Counted from the stretch's first letter, positions 1 to 12,362 are shown. The stretch: DNA of 64,000 nt from Siphonodentalium dalli (GCA_032622095.1 CP136065.1:37360732-37424731); one strand, 5' to 3'. The notes: a model not told the origin generated them from the letters alone. Numbers and translations are program-made.

Positions 1-262
1 CGGGATCACTGAGTTGTGGCGATATTGGATTCATCCAGCTCTGACCCATGGTTTCATTCATCCAACTCCGGTTGTGTGGCTCTATAGGGCTCAGGTCAAC
101 GTTCTCGAGCAGCATTTCCATATGTGGAAGTCATGAATAATTCATGACTTCCACACAGATAATACCACTACAGAACCCCGACCCATAGTTCCAAAACCAT
201 GGAACCGGGCATGGTAGGTCCAATATGGACATGACTCGCATGAGTCAGAGACAGCCAGATAG
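1..262. mobile_element. Foldback element A, first copy
   Basis: Inverted arms around the perfect centre TGGAAGTCATGAATAATTCATGACTTCCA (about 125-153). Outer parts ATATTGGATTCATCC (left) and GGTCCAATATGG (right) are inverted too. The second copy is at 18.24-18.48 kb. The left end may extend past the window. Confidence 0.75.
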
Positions 263-1305
263 GGCATATTGATTGACAATAGCCCGATCGGGCAATAATC
301 GACTGATTGATTTTCCACAGCCATACATGTAACGGTTGCATAACAAATGTTTCGCTCTCTAAAATATTTGTTAATGTTATTTGTTATTTGTTAACTTATT
401 TCTCAATTGGTATAATTTAACTATAAATGTTCACGGTAAACATCCATCAATTCTACGTGTAAATAGGAACCGGTAAATAATGTATAGTCAAGTTTGGCTA
501 TTATTATAGACAAGAAAACTAAGATGCATGCATCAGGTCACCCATGAACTATTTAGCAATAGAATAATTCAGTTCGGTTCCGGTTTCACAACGTTACAAC
601 TGACATACGATTACACAAGACACACCTTGAATGTGGAACTGTGTAAGAGTGAATATTAATGTTCTAAATCCCATGTTTCACCTTTAGTTGTGATTGGGGG
701 GGGGGGTGTCGTACTTTATTAACACGCAAGTAGTGTAATTAAGTACGGGTAATTAGAAGTAACAAATCGTTTAGTTTCTATCGTATCGACTGAAAGGGGT
801 GAGCAGATTATTGGTGATGAATGTTCTCGTTAGCTGTCAATATAATATGCATATTTGCCCCGTTACGTTTATACACTGTAGCATTGGCGGGCCAGAGTGT
901 GTTGACATGTTAATTGTTTGGTTCATTAATAACAGATCAGCGGGGATTTGTCGTGAAAACGTACACGTATACGTGGAAATATGCTACGGTTACGGTTAAA
1001 TTAATGGTTCTTCTATTACACCACCGTGTATACTCGGTTTAAATAGGTATATTATATAGGGACGTGTGCTCAATTTTGGTGTGGACCGATGATCGAAAAA
1101 ACTAAATCGGAGGTAAATGTCGCAGGCCGGAGGACCATTTTTTCAATAATTTTTAAAGAAATTAAGCAGTTGCAACAGAAGCAGCAAAAAAGGGTGTACA
1201 ATTGGCAAATGATGAGGGGCGGTGTGACGTGTAACTAGGATTGAAATTAGATATGCAATTTGGAGATTATTGGATGAGGGATGTTATATTAATTATATAA
1301 AAGGG
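263..1305. other. No feature recognised
   Basis: A/T-rich, with a G10 run at about 697. Short frames only. I see no exon-like pattern. Confidence 0.5.
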
Positions 1306-1410
1306 ACGAGAGGGTTTAGTTGTCGAAAATATTTGTTCCAAACACCGTAAACAGATCAATATTAAAACGCATACATTTTGGTTCAAATATACGATCACTA
1401 TCCCTTAAAG
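1306..1410. mobile_element. TTAA MITE (AGGCACG family), internal fragment
   Basis: TTGTCGAAAATATTTGTTCC and AACACCGTAAACAGA match 15565-15660 near the end of the 494 bp copy. The termini are not preserved. Confidence 0.6.
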
Positions 1411-1577
1411 GAATACGGTCCTGAAAAAAACAATATTATTTTCTTTCAATATACCGATAATATATATATAAAATGTCCATTGGGCGCATATAATCTAATA
1501 TTCGGCCGCCAATCGTTATTTTTATAACGATTCAAAAAAATTCCGAAGTTAGCCGAAGATTTTGTTGTAGACGAAGT

Positions 1578-1647
1578 CACGTGATCATCAGCCCGATCAC
1601 GTGATTGTCACATGTAAACAAAAGCATAGCACGTGATCGATCACGTG
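1578..1647. promoter_or_regulatory. Cluster of four CACGTG E-boxes
   Basis: CACGTG at 1578, 1598, 1630 and 1642 within 70 bp, all with a GATC or GTCAC flank, for example GTCACGTGATC. The surrounding 1.5-1.8 kb is richer in CpG than its neighbours. Confidence 0.35.
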
Positions 1648-1649
1648 GT

Positions 1650-3310
1650 AACTCATTGACAACGCATAGATACGCGACGGCGGTATTTTAAGTTTGCATG
1701 CAGTCGATCGCGGCCTTTGACGATTGTCGCGTTATCACACTGCGAATGCAAAACTTCGCCGAAACATCGCCTTTCTCGTAATTAAATGTCGATCTTTATC
1801 GTGTTATTATTACTATTATTATATGTATCGCGATGTGTTGTTACTATAAAGCCATGCCCGTATATTATTCAGTTTTGCGCGCATTTATCTATATAAACGG
1901 GTGCTCGTGTTTATATATATTTTTCGTTACCGGAATAGTACAAGTTATATTATATATGCATATCAAGATTGCATATATACGCGAAGACTTGCACAGTTAT
2001 TAGGCAATTATCATCTCGTAAACATTCCAATTTCCAGATGCCATTAGTCGTGTGTCAATAAAGAGCGTTTCGTTTTAATTATCGTAACGTGGTAAAACAA
2101 CACACAATTGGTTTATTGCTGTCGGATTTAATCAATTATAATCAAGTCATTCATTACCAATATGATATGTTCATTTTTCCTTGGTTATGAATCATGTAAT
2201 TATTTGGGCAATATGGTGTTTATATATATTTCGGAATATTGCTTCCCTCACCCCAAAACAATCTAGCCGACTGTCACTGATGGAAATTCACTACATCTAT
2301 GCATCGTTATTGACCTATTAAATTAGCACTCTAGCGATGCGGTCTATTGAATACCCAGGTCATAAATCGACCTCTATGTGGCAATTACGCATAACAATAG
2401 GGTTATAAACATTCAATCATATATATATAACACTTTTTGAAGGAGGGATAATAATCCGGTTTAATATGGAATCACATATTCAAGTGCTCTTTATTCGCAA
2501 TATATCGTAATAGTGAACGCTCTTTATTGTGTCAAGGTAAAGGGACTCGACTTAGAACAGTTGTCATCGTGATTTGTTTTACTGATTACACCAATACAGG
2601 TCAATACATGTACACGAACTTCCGATATGCATGCTTTATATATCCTTCCAAGAATCGACTAAGAATAGTTGTTATCGTGATGTATTCAACATACTCTCCA
2701 CTTTAACTGCAATTGTATGTATTCGTAACCATGACTGACTTGTCAAATTAAACGCTCTTTATTTGGTATATGTAATCGGTTTCTGATGATTGCGCAACGG
2801 GTTTCCCACAGAAATCCCGCCAAATGGCACGTAAACGAACATCGTTTGGAAATGAATACAGCATTATACCTAACTGAGAGTCACTAGACCGACCACAGCC
2901 GAAAAGACTGCATTTATATGGCAATGTTACGAATGAATGATTGTAAATACGGGACACTCGGGGCATATATACGGAAAATTAAAACAACATCGTGAACACG
3001 CGCCCGAATAGAGTTCACATGCCTGCTCATGTTTTTATAAGCTTTATTTTTGACACGAAAGTGTTACCTACCCCGCTCAATCGGCCTTCTATAGTTTTTT
3101 TGTCAAAACAATAACTTTCCAAACAGCGCTTAAGACAAATCACAAGTGAATATAACTCACCGCGCGATGACAATTAACCATGTGTACACAATGCTATTGA
3201 TATGCCCCGCAGTAATTCCATCACGCTCACGAGCTGATGTCTATTCCGGATTTTCCATCGTCATATAGGTAGACACAAATAACTCCGATTCCGTGTTTTT
3301 AATTAGTTTA
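1650..3310. other. Unassigned, with scattered AACGCTCTTTATT motifs
   Basis: The motif is at about 2056 (inverse), 2517 and 2752, as in the AGGCACG MITE family. An old relative may underlie 2.0-3.0 kb, but no ends can be drawn. Confidence 0.4.
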
Positions 3311-3332
3311 CCTCGCTTGACGTCATGCGAGG
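3311..3332. promoter_or_regulatory. CRE in a 22 bp palindrome
   Basis: Full CRE TGACGTCA at 3318-3325 inside CCTCGCTTGACGTCATGCGAGG (one mismatch pair). No gene is seen next to it. Confidence 0.3.
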
Positions 3333-3479
3333 TTTTGCGACGGAGATAGCCGACAACCGGTGGCGGTATTATTTATTTATTTCTCGGCTTAATTAATACG
3401 CGATTTTTATGGGACTTGGATTATTGTGATCACAATAGGGGTGGCTTTCCGATAGAGTTTTGTTGTTTCATGAGCACTG

Positions 3480-3855
3480 TAATCCCTTAAACATCATGCT
3501 TACATAAAGACCTACTAAATTTTACCTAAACAAGAGTCTGATTGTGTTATAGAAGGCAGCATAATGCTACTGGCTAATCACACACAAATGGTATAAACGC
3601 TCTTTATTATTTCCAAATAAGGAATTGAGCAACAAAGAACGCTCGTTATGTTTACCATCATAATATAAAGAAACACCAGGAAAGTAACTTTTTTATGCTT
3701 TGTTTACATAACAGTCGGCAAATTTACGACTATAACATAATGTTTATGAGATATTTCTCATTTGTATATTAACAAAGTCTGTCTATATTTGAATATTATT
3801 TCGTTTGTAGCGGTGGAAATATGTTCACATGATACCCACCAAGGCCTTCATACCT
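3480..3855. mobile_element. TTAA MITE (AGGCACG family), 5'-incomplete
   Basis: Colinear with 15655-16039: CATAAAGACCTACTA, CACACAAATGGTATAAACGC, TTTGTTTACATAAC. The right end at TTAA 3856-3859 is clear. The left end is diverged. Confidence 0.8.
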
Positions 3856-4150
3856 TTAAGGTATACTACAACTGTTTTTCTTTTCAATAGCAGAATACAG
3901 AATGCTATTAAGAAGTGACACAAAACACAGAACATTTGTTTTAATTATAAGTATTAAGAAGTGAGAGATATGTGAGTCAAGGAAACCAGTAACGAAAGGC
4001 AATATTAACATGATTTGTCAGAGAATAATTGTTTACGTTCCAATGAATATGTACTGGAAACAAACTGTCTGTACCAGACTTTCATAAACACAAATTATCT
4101 ATTAATGATCATTAATGGTGTAACGACATATTTCGTTCTTTAATGTCTCA

Positions 4151-5575
4151 AATGAAAGTGTCAATGACACTGTAGCTCAACTTTGAGAAGAAGTTAAATT
4201 TGTGTGATGAGCAATGAATGGAAAGATTTAGAATTGAATTTGGAAATCCAAGATGGCCGCTGGCAGCCATGTTTTTTTGTCGGAATGTCCCCAAAATGAC
4301 TCATTCTCATCTACATTCCAATTTCAACAGCCATGAAAAAATTCATGATGATCAGACTAAAGGTACGACCTGTAGCCCGTGCTAAATGATTTAGTCATAC
4401 AAAGATTAAGATCCAAGATGGCTGCTGGCAGCCATGTTTTTTGGCCGAATGACCCCAAAATGACTCGTTCCCATCTACATGTCATTATTAACATTCTTGA
4501 AAAATTTTATGATGATCAGACTAAAAGTACGACCTGTAGCCTGTGATAAAGAATTTAGTCATACAAAGATTAAAATCCAAGATGGCTGCTGGCGGCCATG
4601 TTTTTGGGTCAAATGATCCCAAAATGACTCGTTCCCATCTACATGTCATTATTAACATTCTTGACAAATTTTATGATGATCAGACTGAAAGTACGACCTG
4701 TAGCCCGTGCTAAAGAATTTAGTCATACAAAGAGTAAAATCCAAGATGGCTGCTGGCGGCCATGTTTTTGGGTCAAATCATCCCAAAATGACTCGTTCCC
4801 ATCTGCATGTCATTATTAACATTCTTGACAATTTTTATAATGATCAGACTGAAAGTACGACCTGTAGCCCGTGCTAAAGAATTTAGTCATACAAAGAGTA
4901 AAATCCAAGATGGCTGCTGGCGGCCATGTTTTTTGGCCGAATAACCCCAAAATTACTCGTTCCCATCTACATGTCAATATTATCATCCATGACAAATTTC
5001 ATGATGATCAGACAAACAGTACGACCTGTGGCCCGTGCTAATGGATTAAATTTTGAAATCCAAGATGGCCACTGGCGGCCATATTTTTTGTCCGAATGAC
5101 CCCAAAATGACTCGTTCCCATCTACATTCCAATTTTAACAGCCATGACAAATTTTATGATGATCAGACTAAAGTTAAGACCTGTAGCCCGTGCTAAAGAT
5201 TTAGTCATATAAAGACTAAAATCCAAAATGGCTGCTGCGGCCATGTTTTTTGGCCGAATGACCCCAAAAGGACTCGTTCCCATCTACATGTCATTATTAA
5301 CATTCTTGACAAATTTCATGATGATCAGACAAACATTACGAACTGTAGCCCGTGCTAATGGATTGAATTTTGAAATCCAAGATGGCCACTGGCGGCCATG
5401 TTTTTTTTCCGAATGATCCCAAAATTAATAATCTGGTCTAAATGTTGATGTCAACAGCTATGACAAATTTCATAATGATCCGACCAAAGGTACGACCTGT
5501 AGCCTGCATTGTTGACGCCTTACGTACACACATACACACGGACGACAAAGCCATGGCAATAGCTCAAACTTTACA
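4151..5575 (+). mobile_element. Pearl-like element with core array
   Basis: The array plus flanks. It begins AAAGTGTCAATGACACTGTAGCTCAACTT and ends CACACGGACGAC...AGCTCAAACTTTACA. Known: bivalve pearl elements have ~160 bp core repeats between conserved flanks with a short GACA-type tract, and resemble non-autonomous Helitron relatives. The classification here is by that layout only. Confidence 0.55.
4236..5510 (+). repeat. ~165 bp tandem array, eight units (pearl-like core)
   Basis: Eight direct units with ATCCAAGATGG starts near 4248, 4411, 4576, 4740, 4903, 5059, 5220 and 5377. Each continues with the inverted GGCCGCTGGCAGCCATG pair, ACTCGTTCCCATCTACATG, ATGATGATCAGAC and CGACCTGTAGCCCGTGCTA. 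Unit three to five are most alike. Left flank AATGAAAGTGTCAATGACAC (4151) and right flank with AGCTCAAACTTTACA (5561) recur with the same order at 49.5 and 52.6 kb. Confidence 0.9.
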
Positions 5576-6100
5576 ATTTAACGACATTTTCGGTCTTTAA
5601 CAGTTTAATAGGGGCCCCCGGTGGTCCAGTCGGTAGAGTGCCAGGTGGTTTACGTTGTCCCAGGCCGTCCATCGCTGACGAAGCTGGTTCTAACCCCACC
5701 ATAGGGAGGGTGACCGGAATCGTGTATCTGGGCAAGTTTGTCAATTGCTTTCCGGGGGTCCATGGTTTCTACACGCAGTGGAACAACTTCCCGGTGAAAT
5801 TGAGCCTCTGCGTGGTCTTTCCTCCACCCGTAAAATTGACAACGTCGTGTGTGGCCTAGCGGCTAGAATGACGATAAACCCTAATAAACAACAGCAACAA
5901 CAATTAATAGTTTAATGACATTTTTCGGTCTTTATAATATCTCAAGATATAGGCGGTATTTGGATCTCTAGTTTAACGACATTTTTCGGTCTTTATAGTT
6001 TAACGACATTTTTCGGTCTTTAATATCTCAAGATAGAGGGGCCCTTAGGGGGTATTTGGATCTCTAGTTTAACGACATTTTTCGGTCTTTGATAGCAAAA
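5575..6100 (+). repeat. TTTAACGACATTTTTCGGTCTTT direct repeats
   Basis: Five copies of AACGACATTTTTCGGTC near 5579, 5918, 5970, 6002 and 6069, with intervening ATATCTCAAGATA and GGTATTTGGATCTCT. The SINE interrupts this series after the first copy. Confidence 0.8.
5611..5908 (+). mobile_element. tRNA-derived SINE
   Basis: Begins GGGGCCCCCGGTGGTCCAGTCGG. A box A-like TGGTCCAGTCGG (5622-5633) and a box B-like GGTTCTAACCC (5686-5696) are spaced as in a tRNA promoter. The body of about 200 bp ends in AATAAACAACAGCAACAACAA. AGTTTAAT on both sides (about 5602 and 5910) looks like a target duplication inside the surrounding TTTAACGACATTTTTCGG repeats. It is not a real tRNA gene: the cloverleaf does not close. 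Confidence 0.72.
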
Positions 6101-6184
6101 TGGAAGAAGTACATATTTGGAAGATGTGGTGGCCCTAAAAAGGAAAGTTGTTTGGTGGTCTTGAAATGCAGTTTTTCTTAACAG

Positions 6185-6545
6185 TCTTCCTTGATTAAAG
6201 TGATGTGAAACACTCCGGCAGACACCGGGCAGAGTGATCAAATAAATAGAAATTAAGAATAATCTTTCTCAAAGTAGTTATTTGTTACGAATATTAATCC
6301 AAATGGATGTTACACAACGTCATTCTTATATATTAGTTAAATGCAATGACTCTCGATGGCAAAATGATTTTTGTTTAATTACAGCCGATAGTTGCGCCCC
6401 GAATCGAGATGTAAATATTTACAATTTGGAGTAGTTCAGACGATGTTCTATATGAAGTGGTGTGGTAGATCTTTTTGGAAATTTTCAGTGATGTTAGTAG
6501 AATGATAACATTCCCCACGTTGGAAAAGTGCCTGAGCACTAACTT
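6185..6545 (+). repeat. Diverged copy of the 3.38 kb unit's tail
   Basis: Aligns in order with 29626-29960 and its counterparts in units 2 and 3. Shared words include AAAGTGATGTGAAACACTCC, GACTCTCGATG and CCCGAATCGAG, with the same end TTAGTAGAATGATA. It is much more diverged than the three units are from each other, so this is a dispersed repeat that the unit contains. Confidence 0.75.
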
Positions 6546-6829
6546 ATCAATTTCTCGCTCCCGACAAATTCCATAATATGTCTTTAAACATATATATAAA
6601 TCTCCGAAAAAAAAATTCTAAAGCATTAAACGATTTGCTATATTTCCACTAGGGCATATATTTCATCTGATTTTGCGAGAATCCATATATACTTTTTCAT
6701 GAGAATCCAGGGTAATTTGCGAGAATCTAGATTTGGATTTTCGCCGAAATATAAGCCCAGATTTCACTCTGAAGTGTGCCTAAATGGCATAAATTGTACC
6801 TTGGTTCCCATGTTCGCTATAAACTAGCT

Positions 6830-7555
6830 TGAAATTCGCAAACCAATGAATTTTTTTTCTTCAGAAAATTTACATTTTTATGATTCGCGACATAAATTGT
6901 CACCAATAAAAACAAATTTGATTCATCGTGGAAGTTAGTCGGTGACTATAAATAATGTCACCATTCAACTGAATGTTGTTGAATTCTATTGAGATGTGGA
7001 GCAGACAATATATTGGGAGGCTCGGAGGCTCCATAGCATGAGGCCCCCACCCCCCTTTTTCGTATGCCGTATTCCATGCCCTGTTATGAGGTACGCGGTA
7101 TTTCCGGCCCCTCTGTTAGGAGGTATTCGGTATTCCAAAAATACCGGTATTCGTACGCCGACCTTCCAAAAAATGAAGTTTTCATATATTTTTATGTATT
7201 CCATATGGTATTCCGTATTCCAACTTCTGTGTTAAGTGGTATTCCGTCTTCCATGGGGGTGGGGGTGGGGGCCTCTAGCATCTGCTCCTCAATCCTGACC
7301 AGATGTCAGTAAAAGTTTCCCATTTCATTATTTCAGTTCTTTAGCAATCTTAATCATTATATGTAATGGCCTGACCATGCTCAATACTAGCTTGAAATTG
7401 GCGAAACAATGAATTTTTTTTCTTCAGAAAATTAACATTTTTATGACTCCCGACATAATTGTCATCAATAAAAACTAATTTTATTCATCGTGGAAGTTAG
7501 TCGGTGACTATAAATAATGTCACCATTCAACTGAATGTTGTTGAGCATATTTCAA
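6830..7555 (+). repeat. Direct repeats flanking a GTATTCC-rich element
   Basis: About 160 bp at 6830-6990 recurs at 7388-7550 (CTAGCTTGAAATT...GACTATAAATAATGTCACC), with a shorter third start at 7724. Between the first two lies 7000-7300, with ends GGAGCAGA...GAGGCCCCCACCCC and the inverse, and an interior of GTATTCCG/GGTATT words. Confidence 0.8.
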
Positions 7556-7559
7556 CCAA

Positions 7560-8770
7560 TTTTGGAAGTTTAAATGAATATTTTCTTCACACTCAAAGTC
7601 AATTGACAAATTTCAGGATTTTAGCCTGCTTCGTTGGGACCAAATATTTGTTGTGCACACTGAAGGAACGTCTACCATCACTCGATAGGCCAGATTATTC
7701 CCTGACCATGCTATAAAGTATTAAACTAGCTTGAAATTGGCAAAACTATGAATTTTTTTGGTTGAACAAATTTACATGGGAATCTCCATAGAAAACGGTT
7801 ATATTTCGATAAAAACGAAAGTAATGCGAAATGAAAGTCGGCACTGGCCAGAATTGTGCAGAATAACATATGAGTCAAGTTATATGCGAATATTTGACCT
7901 CATTCGATTAAATAGTCTCGTATTTAAGGAATCAATGCCAATGGCGCTCGGACATGTGGAAATTTTTTCCGTCGCACTCGCAGACTGTAAGGCGGAATTG
8001 TGAAATGTAAATACGCATTACCTTTTGTGAGAATAACACAAGCGCAGACTTTATCAAAGTAATGCAATACACAACAACAAATAGGATAAAACGGATATAA
8101 ACACGGTATAAGTGAGAATAAACGTGGAAACAGTTGACAACATTTGTTCGGTTATTCGGCAAAACCGAAGGTATAGATTTATGGTCACTAACAAGAAATT
8201 CAATTAATTGAGGAAAAACACCCACTGTCCTGAGTGGTATTGATAAGCTGTTGGGGGGGGGGGGGGAGAGATATTAATTGTGCTAAAGTGCAATGGGAAG
8301 TAATTGCGGTTAAGGGTAATAAGAAATGTCTTATTGCATTCTCATTGGGCTTAATCATAATTAGAGATTCCTTAAGTTATTGCGGTTAATCGAAATTGTC
8401 TATTAAATGTCAATTTTGATTCCCATAGAGATCATCAATGATGTCTATGCGCAGGGTCGACGTGCCAATCTTCTCTATTTGGATTCCAATTGTTGGCTCA
8501 TTAAATATGCACATATGCTTAAGATACAGTCGTGCACGAAGCGAGCTCCCGTAAGTCGGGTTTTGGATCCCATGCAGTTAATGAAAATATCATTGAAATA
8601 ATCAGTTTCCCCCAATAAACAACCATATATTCAATAAACATGTTTTGGAGCAGAATTAGGCAGTCCATATTGGACGCCATCATGGAATTTATTTTTTTTT
8701 GTTTAATTTTCACACATATTTATTAGTTATGTGGATGGAGTTCTCATTAAACCTCACATCCTTATATTGG
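7560..8770. other. No gene recognised
   Basis: Frames of up to 97 codons on both strands overlap each other and look random. A G13 run lies near 8252. Confidence 0.45.
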
Positions 8771-8773
8771 TTA

Positions 8774-9244
8774 CAGTAATGCCCAAAGTAATTGACCACT
8801 TAACCACATCAGAATTATTGGTAATTTTTCAGCATTTAAAATCCTGACAAATTACCCATTATTCAGCTGTGGTCAATTACTTTGTACATTACTGTATGAG
8901 GATTGAGTTATCATTACACCTCAAATCCTTATATTGGTTACAGTAATGCCCAAAGTAATTGACCACTTAACCACAGCAGAATTATGGGTATTTTTTCAGC
9001 ATTTAAAATCCTGACAAATTACCAATAATTATGCTGTGGTTAAGTGGTCGATTACTTTGGACATTACTGTATGAGGATTGAGTTATTATTACACCTCAAA
9101 TCCTTATATTGGTTACAGTAATGCCCAAAGTAATTGACCACTTAACCACAGCAGAATTATGGGTAATTTTTCAGGATTTAAAATCATGAAAAAATACCCA
9201 TTATTTTGCTGTGGTTAAGTGATCAATTACTTTGGACATTACTG
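8774..9244. repeat. Three tandem mariner-type MITEs
   Basis: Palindromic elements at 8774-8894, 8941-9069 and 9116-9244, each flanked by TA. Ends are CAGTAATGCCCAAAG and CTTTGGACATTACTG. The arms continue with TAATTGACCACTTAACCACA. Shared spacers (GAGGATTGAGTTATCATTAC, TCCTTATATTGGTTA) show that element plus spacer was duplicated together, with periods of 167 and 175 bp. Confidence 0.92.
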
Positions 9245-9529
9245 TATGTAGATGGAGTTAAACCTCACATCAGTGTGTTGGGGATTTGGACCTTGACTTG
9301 GGACCTTTTGTTTTTAATGCGACAAATGCGCGTACACCGTATACACAAATTTCTTATGTAACCAGAGTTTTTCTTGGATAAGATGAGTTTGAAGCCTGCT
9401 TACATTTCAAAATGTTGTCAGTTTTATATTGTCTGCAGCGGAACTCAACGCGTTGAAGCAAAAGTTAGAAAAGATAAAATGTGTACGTAATGAGACTATA
9501 ATACAACTGAAAAAATAAACTGAGGGAGG

Positions 9530-10465
9530 GGTGGGCGATACAGGGAACTAAGGGTTGAACCGATATAAATTTGTAGAGCGATAACGACCGATGTTGACAT
9601 AATATGCATCTGAACTCTACTGTTGCAACATGGCTATAAAATAGGGGGGTGTCAGAATCTTAGTCTGACATCTCTATATAGTGCCAGAATAGTCATCTAT
9701 AAGATGTTGGGTTAAATTGGTTATATGGACTCGGAGAAAAAGTGGTTTGTACCGAGTCTGAAATTATCTATCTCTATAGATGGCACCAGGATTATATAGA
9801 TAGGAATAGCAATTGATATACGTATACAGTATACTATAGTAATACCATAGACATATAAGTACAAATATCACGTGATAAAATATTACGTTACGTGAATATA
9901 CCGATGAAAGAAATAAATAAATTGGACCGGGATTAGAGGTTGGGTTGGTTATATGTGGATAATTGGATATGGAATTCATACCGATGAAACGATACAAATT
10001 AGTGGAGCGATAATGACCAATGTTGACACTTACCGCTATACTTAAAGTAATTGACCACCAGCAACGTGGTGTCACCCCGTTAATACTGCGGTACTATACC
10101 GCGGTACCCTCCAATACCGCGGTACTGATACCGCTTGTTAACGTATGTGGGAGTAAATACCTCCCCTCAAAGTGTTCCATGAAAATCACTGCGGTATTCA
10201 AAAAAATTAATGCGGTGCCCGCTAAAAGACCGCGGTATCATCGCCCAATACCGTAATTCCACTGCCATGACCGCCTCGATACAGCTACCATTTATTACCG
10301 GTATCACCGTGGTCATGACCGGGGTATCACCCCGTTTTTCTGGTCAATTACTTTGAGAATAGCGGTAGTCAGGCTACGCGCGGGAGAAAATAGGGGTTGA
10401 TACGATAGACCAAAATAAATTTGTCCGGTGATAATGACCAATGTTGACCTATAAAGTAACGCGAC
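9530..10465 (+). repeat. Three diverged copies of a GCGATAATGACC block
   Basis: Blocks at about 9530-9600, 9935-10027 and 10385-10460 share 'AAATTTGT..AGCGATAATGACCAATGTTGAC'. The second is cut by the mariner-type MITE at 10033. The rest of this stretch is unassigned. Confidence 0.6.
10033..10365. mobile_element. Mariner-type MITE rich in CCGCGGTA
   Basis: TA at 10031-10032 and 10366-10367. The inverted ends CCGCTATACTTAAAGTAATT and (inverse) CCGCTATTCTCAAAGTAATT share the AAAGTAATTGACCA block with the 8.8 kb family. The 333 bp interior holds many ACCGCGGTA or GCGGTA words in both orientations. Confidence 0.85.
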
Positions 10466-10599
10466 TATACTGTCGCATAATTATCAGGTGTAACCGGTCA
10501 AATATGAACTCTAGTGACCAATATAGAACAGGTCAGAAAACATTCGCAGGGCCCTAATTGGCCTAAAATTTATTTAACTCTCCATTTGCCATTATTGGC

Positions 10600-10920
10600 A
10601 TTAAAATTGATTTATGTCGATAAAACTGTCATTTTTCAAAATTTTAAGCTGAGACTTGGAGTGTGTTGGTGGGATAGCTACATATTCGTAAAATGACAGA
10701 GTACAGCACGCAATTATGTTTTAGATGGAAGAAATGAATTTTTTTCAATGATAAAATTTAACATGGAATTTACCATTAACATAGATTTATGTCGATAAAA
10801 CTGTCATTTTTCAAACTTTTAGGCTGAGACTTGGTGTATGTGCGTGTGATACATATATGTTCCTAAAATGACCGAGTCCAGCGCGTAATTATGTTTTAGA
10901 TGGAAGAAATTGAATTTGAC
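10600..10920 (+). repeat. Two-copy direct repeat, ~172 bp period
   Basis: TTTATGTCGATAAAACTGTC starts at 10612 and 10784. Both copies run to TTATGTTTTAGATGGAAG with about 15% differences by eye. Confidence 0.85.
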
Positions 10921-10924
10921 ATTT

Positions 10925-12200
10925 TCACAAAAACACGCCAATTCCGAATCCAGATGACCTACTTCGTACTTGCAGACGAGCGCTCGTTAATATTCATGCC
11001 AAGAAATACAGGCGTCAAACTCATCTTTTTGGAAGGTTAATCCGATATACACATATTGAAATAATCCTTCCAGAACACCTTCCAAGATATAGAAGAATAT
11101 TTTAATAGATTAGGACGCCAAAAACAGTCGTAATGAAAGAATTAAAATGCACATCGCCTCCGCGAATTAGACCATTGTATCTGTTTTGCGCATGCGCAAG
11201 TCACCTGCCATATTTGGAATGTCCATATATGGGATTTGTGTTAACATGATCACCGATCAATCCATTAACTAACAAATTACCACGCAATTATCTTAGCATA
11301 AAAATATATTGTAATTTATGCAACTACGACCCTGGTAACCCTGATAACTAATAAAATATACCGGCCAATTCATTTTAAGATCGTTATTTCACTTTGCTTT
11401 AAGCATAAATACACTCTTAAACGCACATAAACGACCCATTGGCGTTAAAATTAAATATACTCGGTATTTATTATATTAGTTTTTTATTGCTCAGTATAGA
11501 GTTAGACCCTTGACACCTGTCAATATATTTGGGCTGAATTCATATGATGCGGTATTATTCCTCGAAATAAACAACAAAGCAGTCGTTACTTCGAAATGTC
11601 GTTTGGGCTAACATTTACACAAATCCTTCGCGTGTTCTCCTCAATTGGCACGCATGTTCTCAGTCGACACACAGGTTATCCCAGAAAGTGGTGTGAAATA
11701 AACACCCAAGGGTTTGGGTGAAATAAATCGGTGCCGGTGGTTCAAATTCAATCAATTTTAATTTTCAGACCTGTACAAGCTGTAGACAGTGTAGTTTGTA
11801 CAAATTACTATTGGCAAGACATGGGAAGTGTAACACCATTGGATAGAAAATGTATTCACCAAGACCTATAGTATGCAGTAGTCAGTGCGGTAGGCCCTAC
11901 TGGAGAACTGAACTGAAGTCTGGACCTGTGAGTGTGAACACAGAACAGGAGAATCATTCTCACTCTCAGAAATTACAGAATTCCATGTGCTGGTGAATAA
12001 AATAAAATCACATTTCGAACCCAGGAACCACTCCGCTCGGTCAAACTATATTATTCTCAATGTCTGCGCCTATTTTGTATGAAAGCATGCTTCAGTTTTC
12101 AATGTTAGTTCAAAATATCGACTGTAATAAATTTCGAGGTGGGAGCCGCCATGTTTCTCTTCACCTTGAGATTTTACGCTGTACGTCATAGACTAAAAAT
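10925..12200. other. No feature recognised
   Basis: A/T-rich single-copy-looking DNA. No frame of note, no clear repeat. Confidence 0.45.
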
Positions 12201-12362
12201 AGAACGCTGTCCATCCATTGGCTACAACAAGCAACAAAATCAAAATAATTTGATCTCTCACAACATTGTTGCACAACAAATTTCTGTTGCATACAACAAA
12301 AAACAGACCACCGCACACGCTACAACAATGTTGTACAACATTGTTGCGACGTGTGCGGTGGG
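12200..12362. repeat. Hairpin with CAACAATGTTGTACAACATTGTTG core
   Basis: A near-perfect palindrome at 12308-12362, arms CCACCGCACACG and CGTGTGCGGTGG around the ACAACAATGTTG core. The bases before it are full of ACAACA words. Confidence 0.85.

Noticed and set aside
5611-5700. A tRNA gene
   Set aside because: Box A and box B are present, but no cloverleaf with an acceptor stem closes. The sequence continues as a SINE body with a repeat tail.
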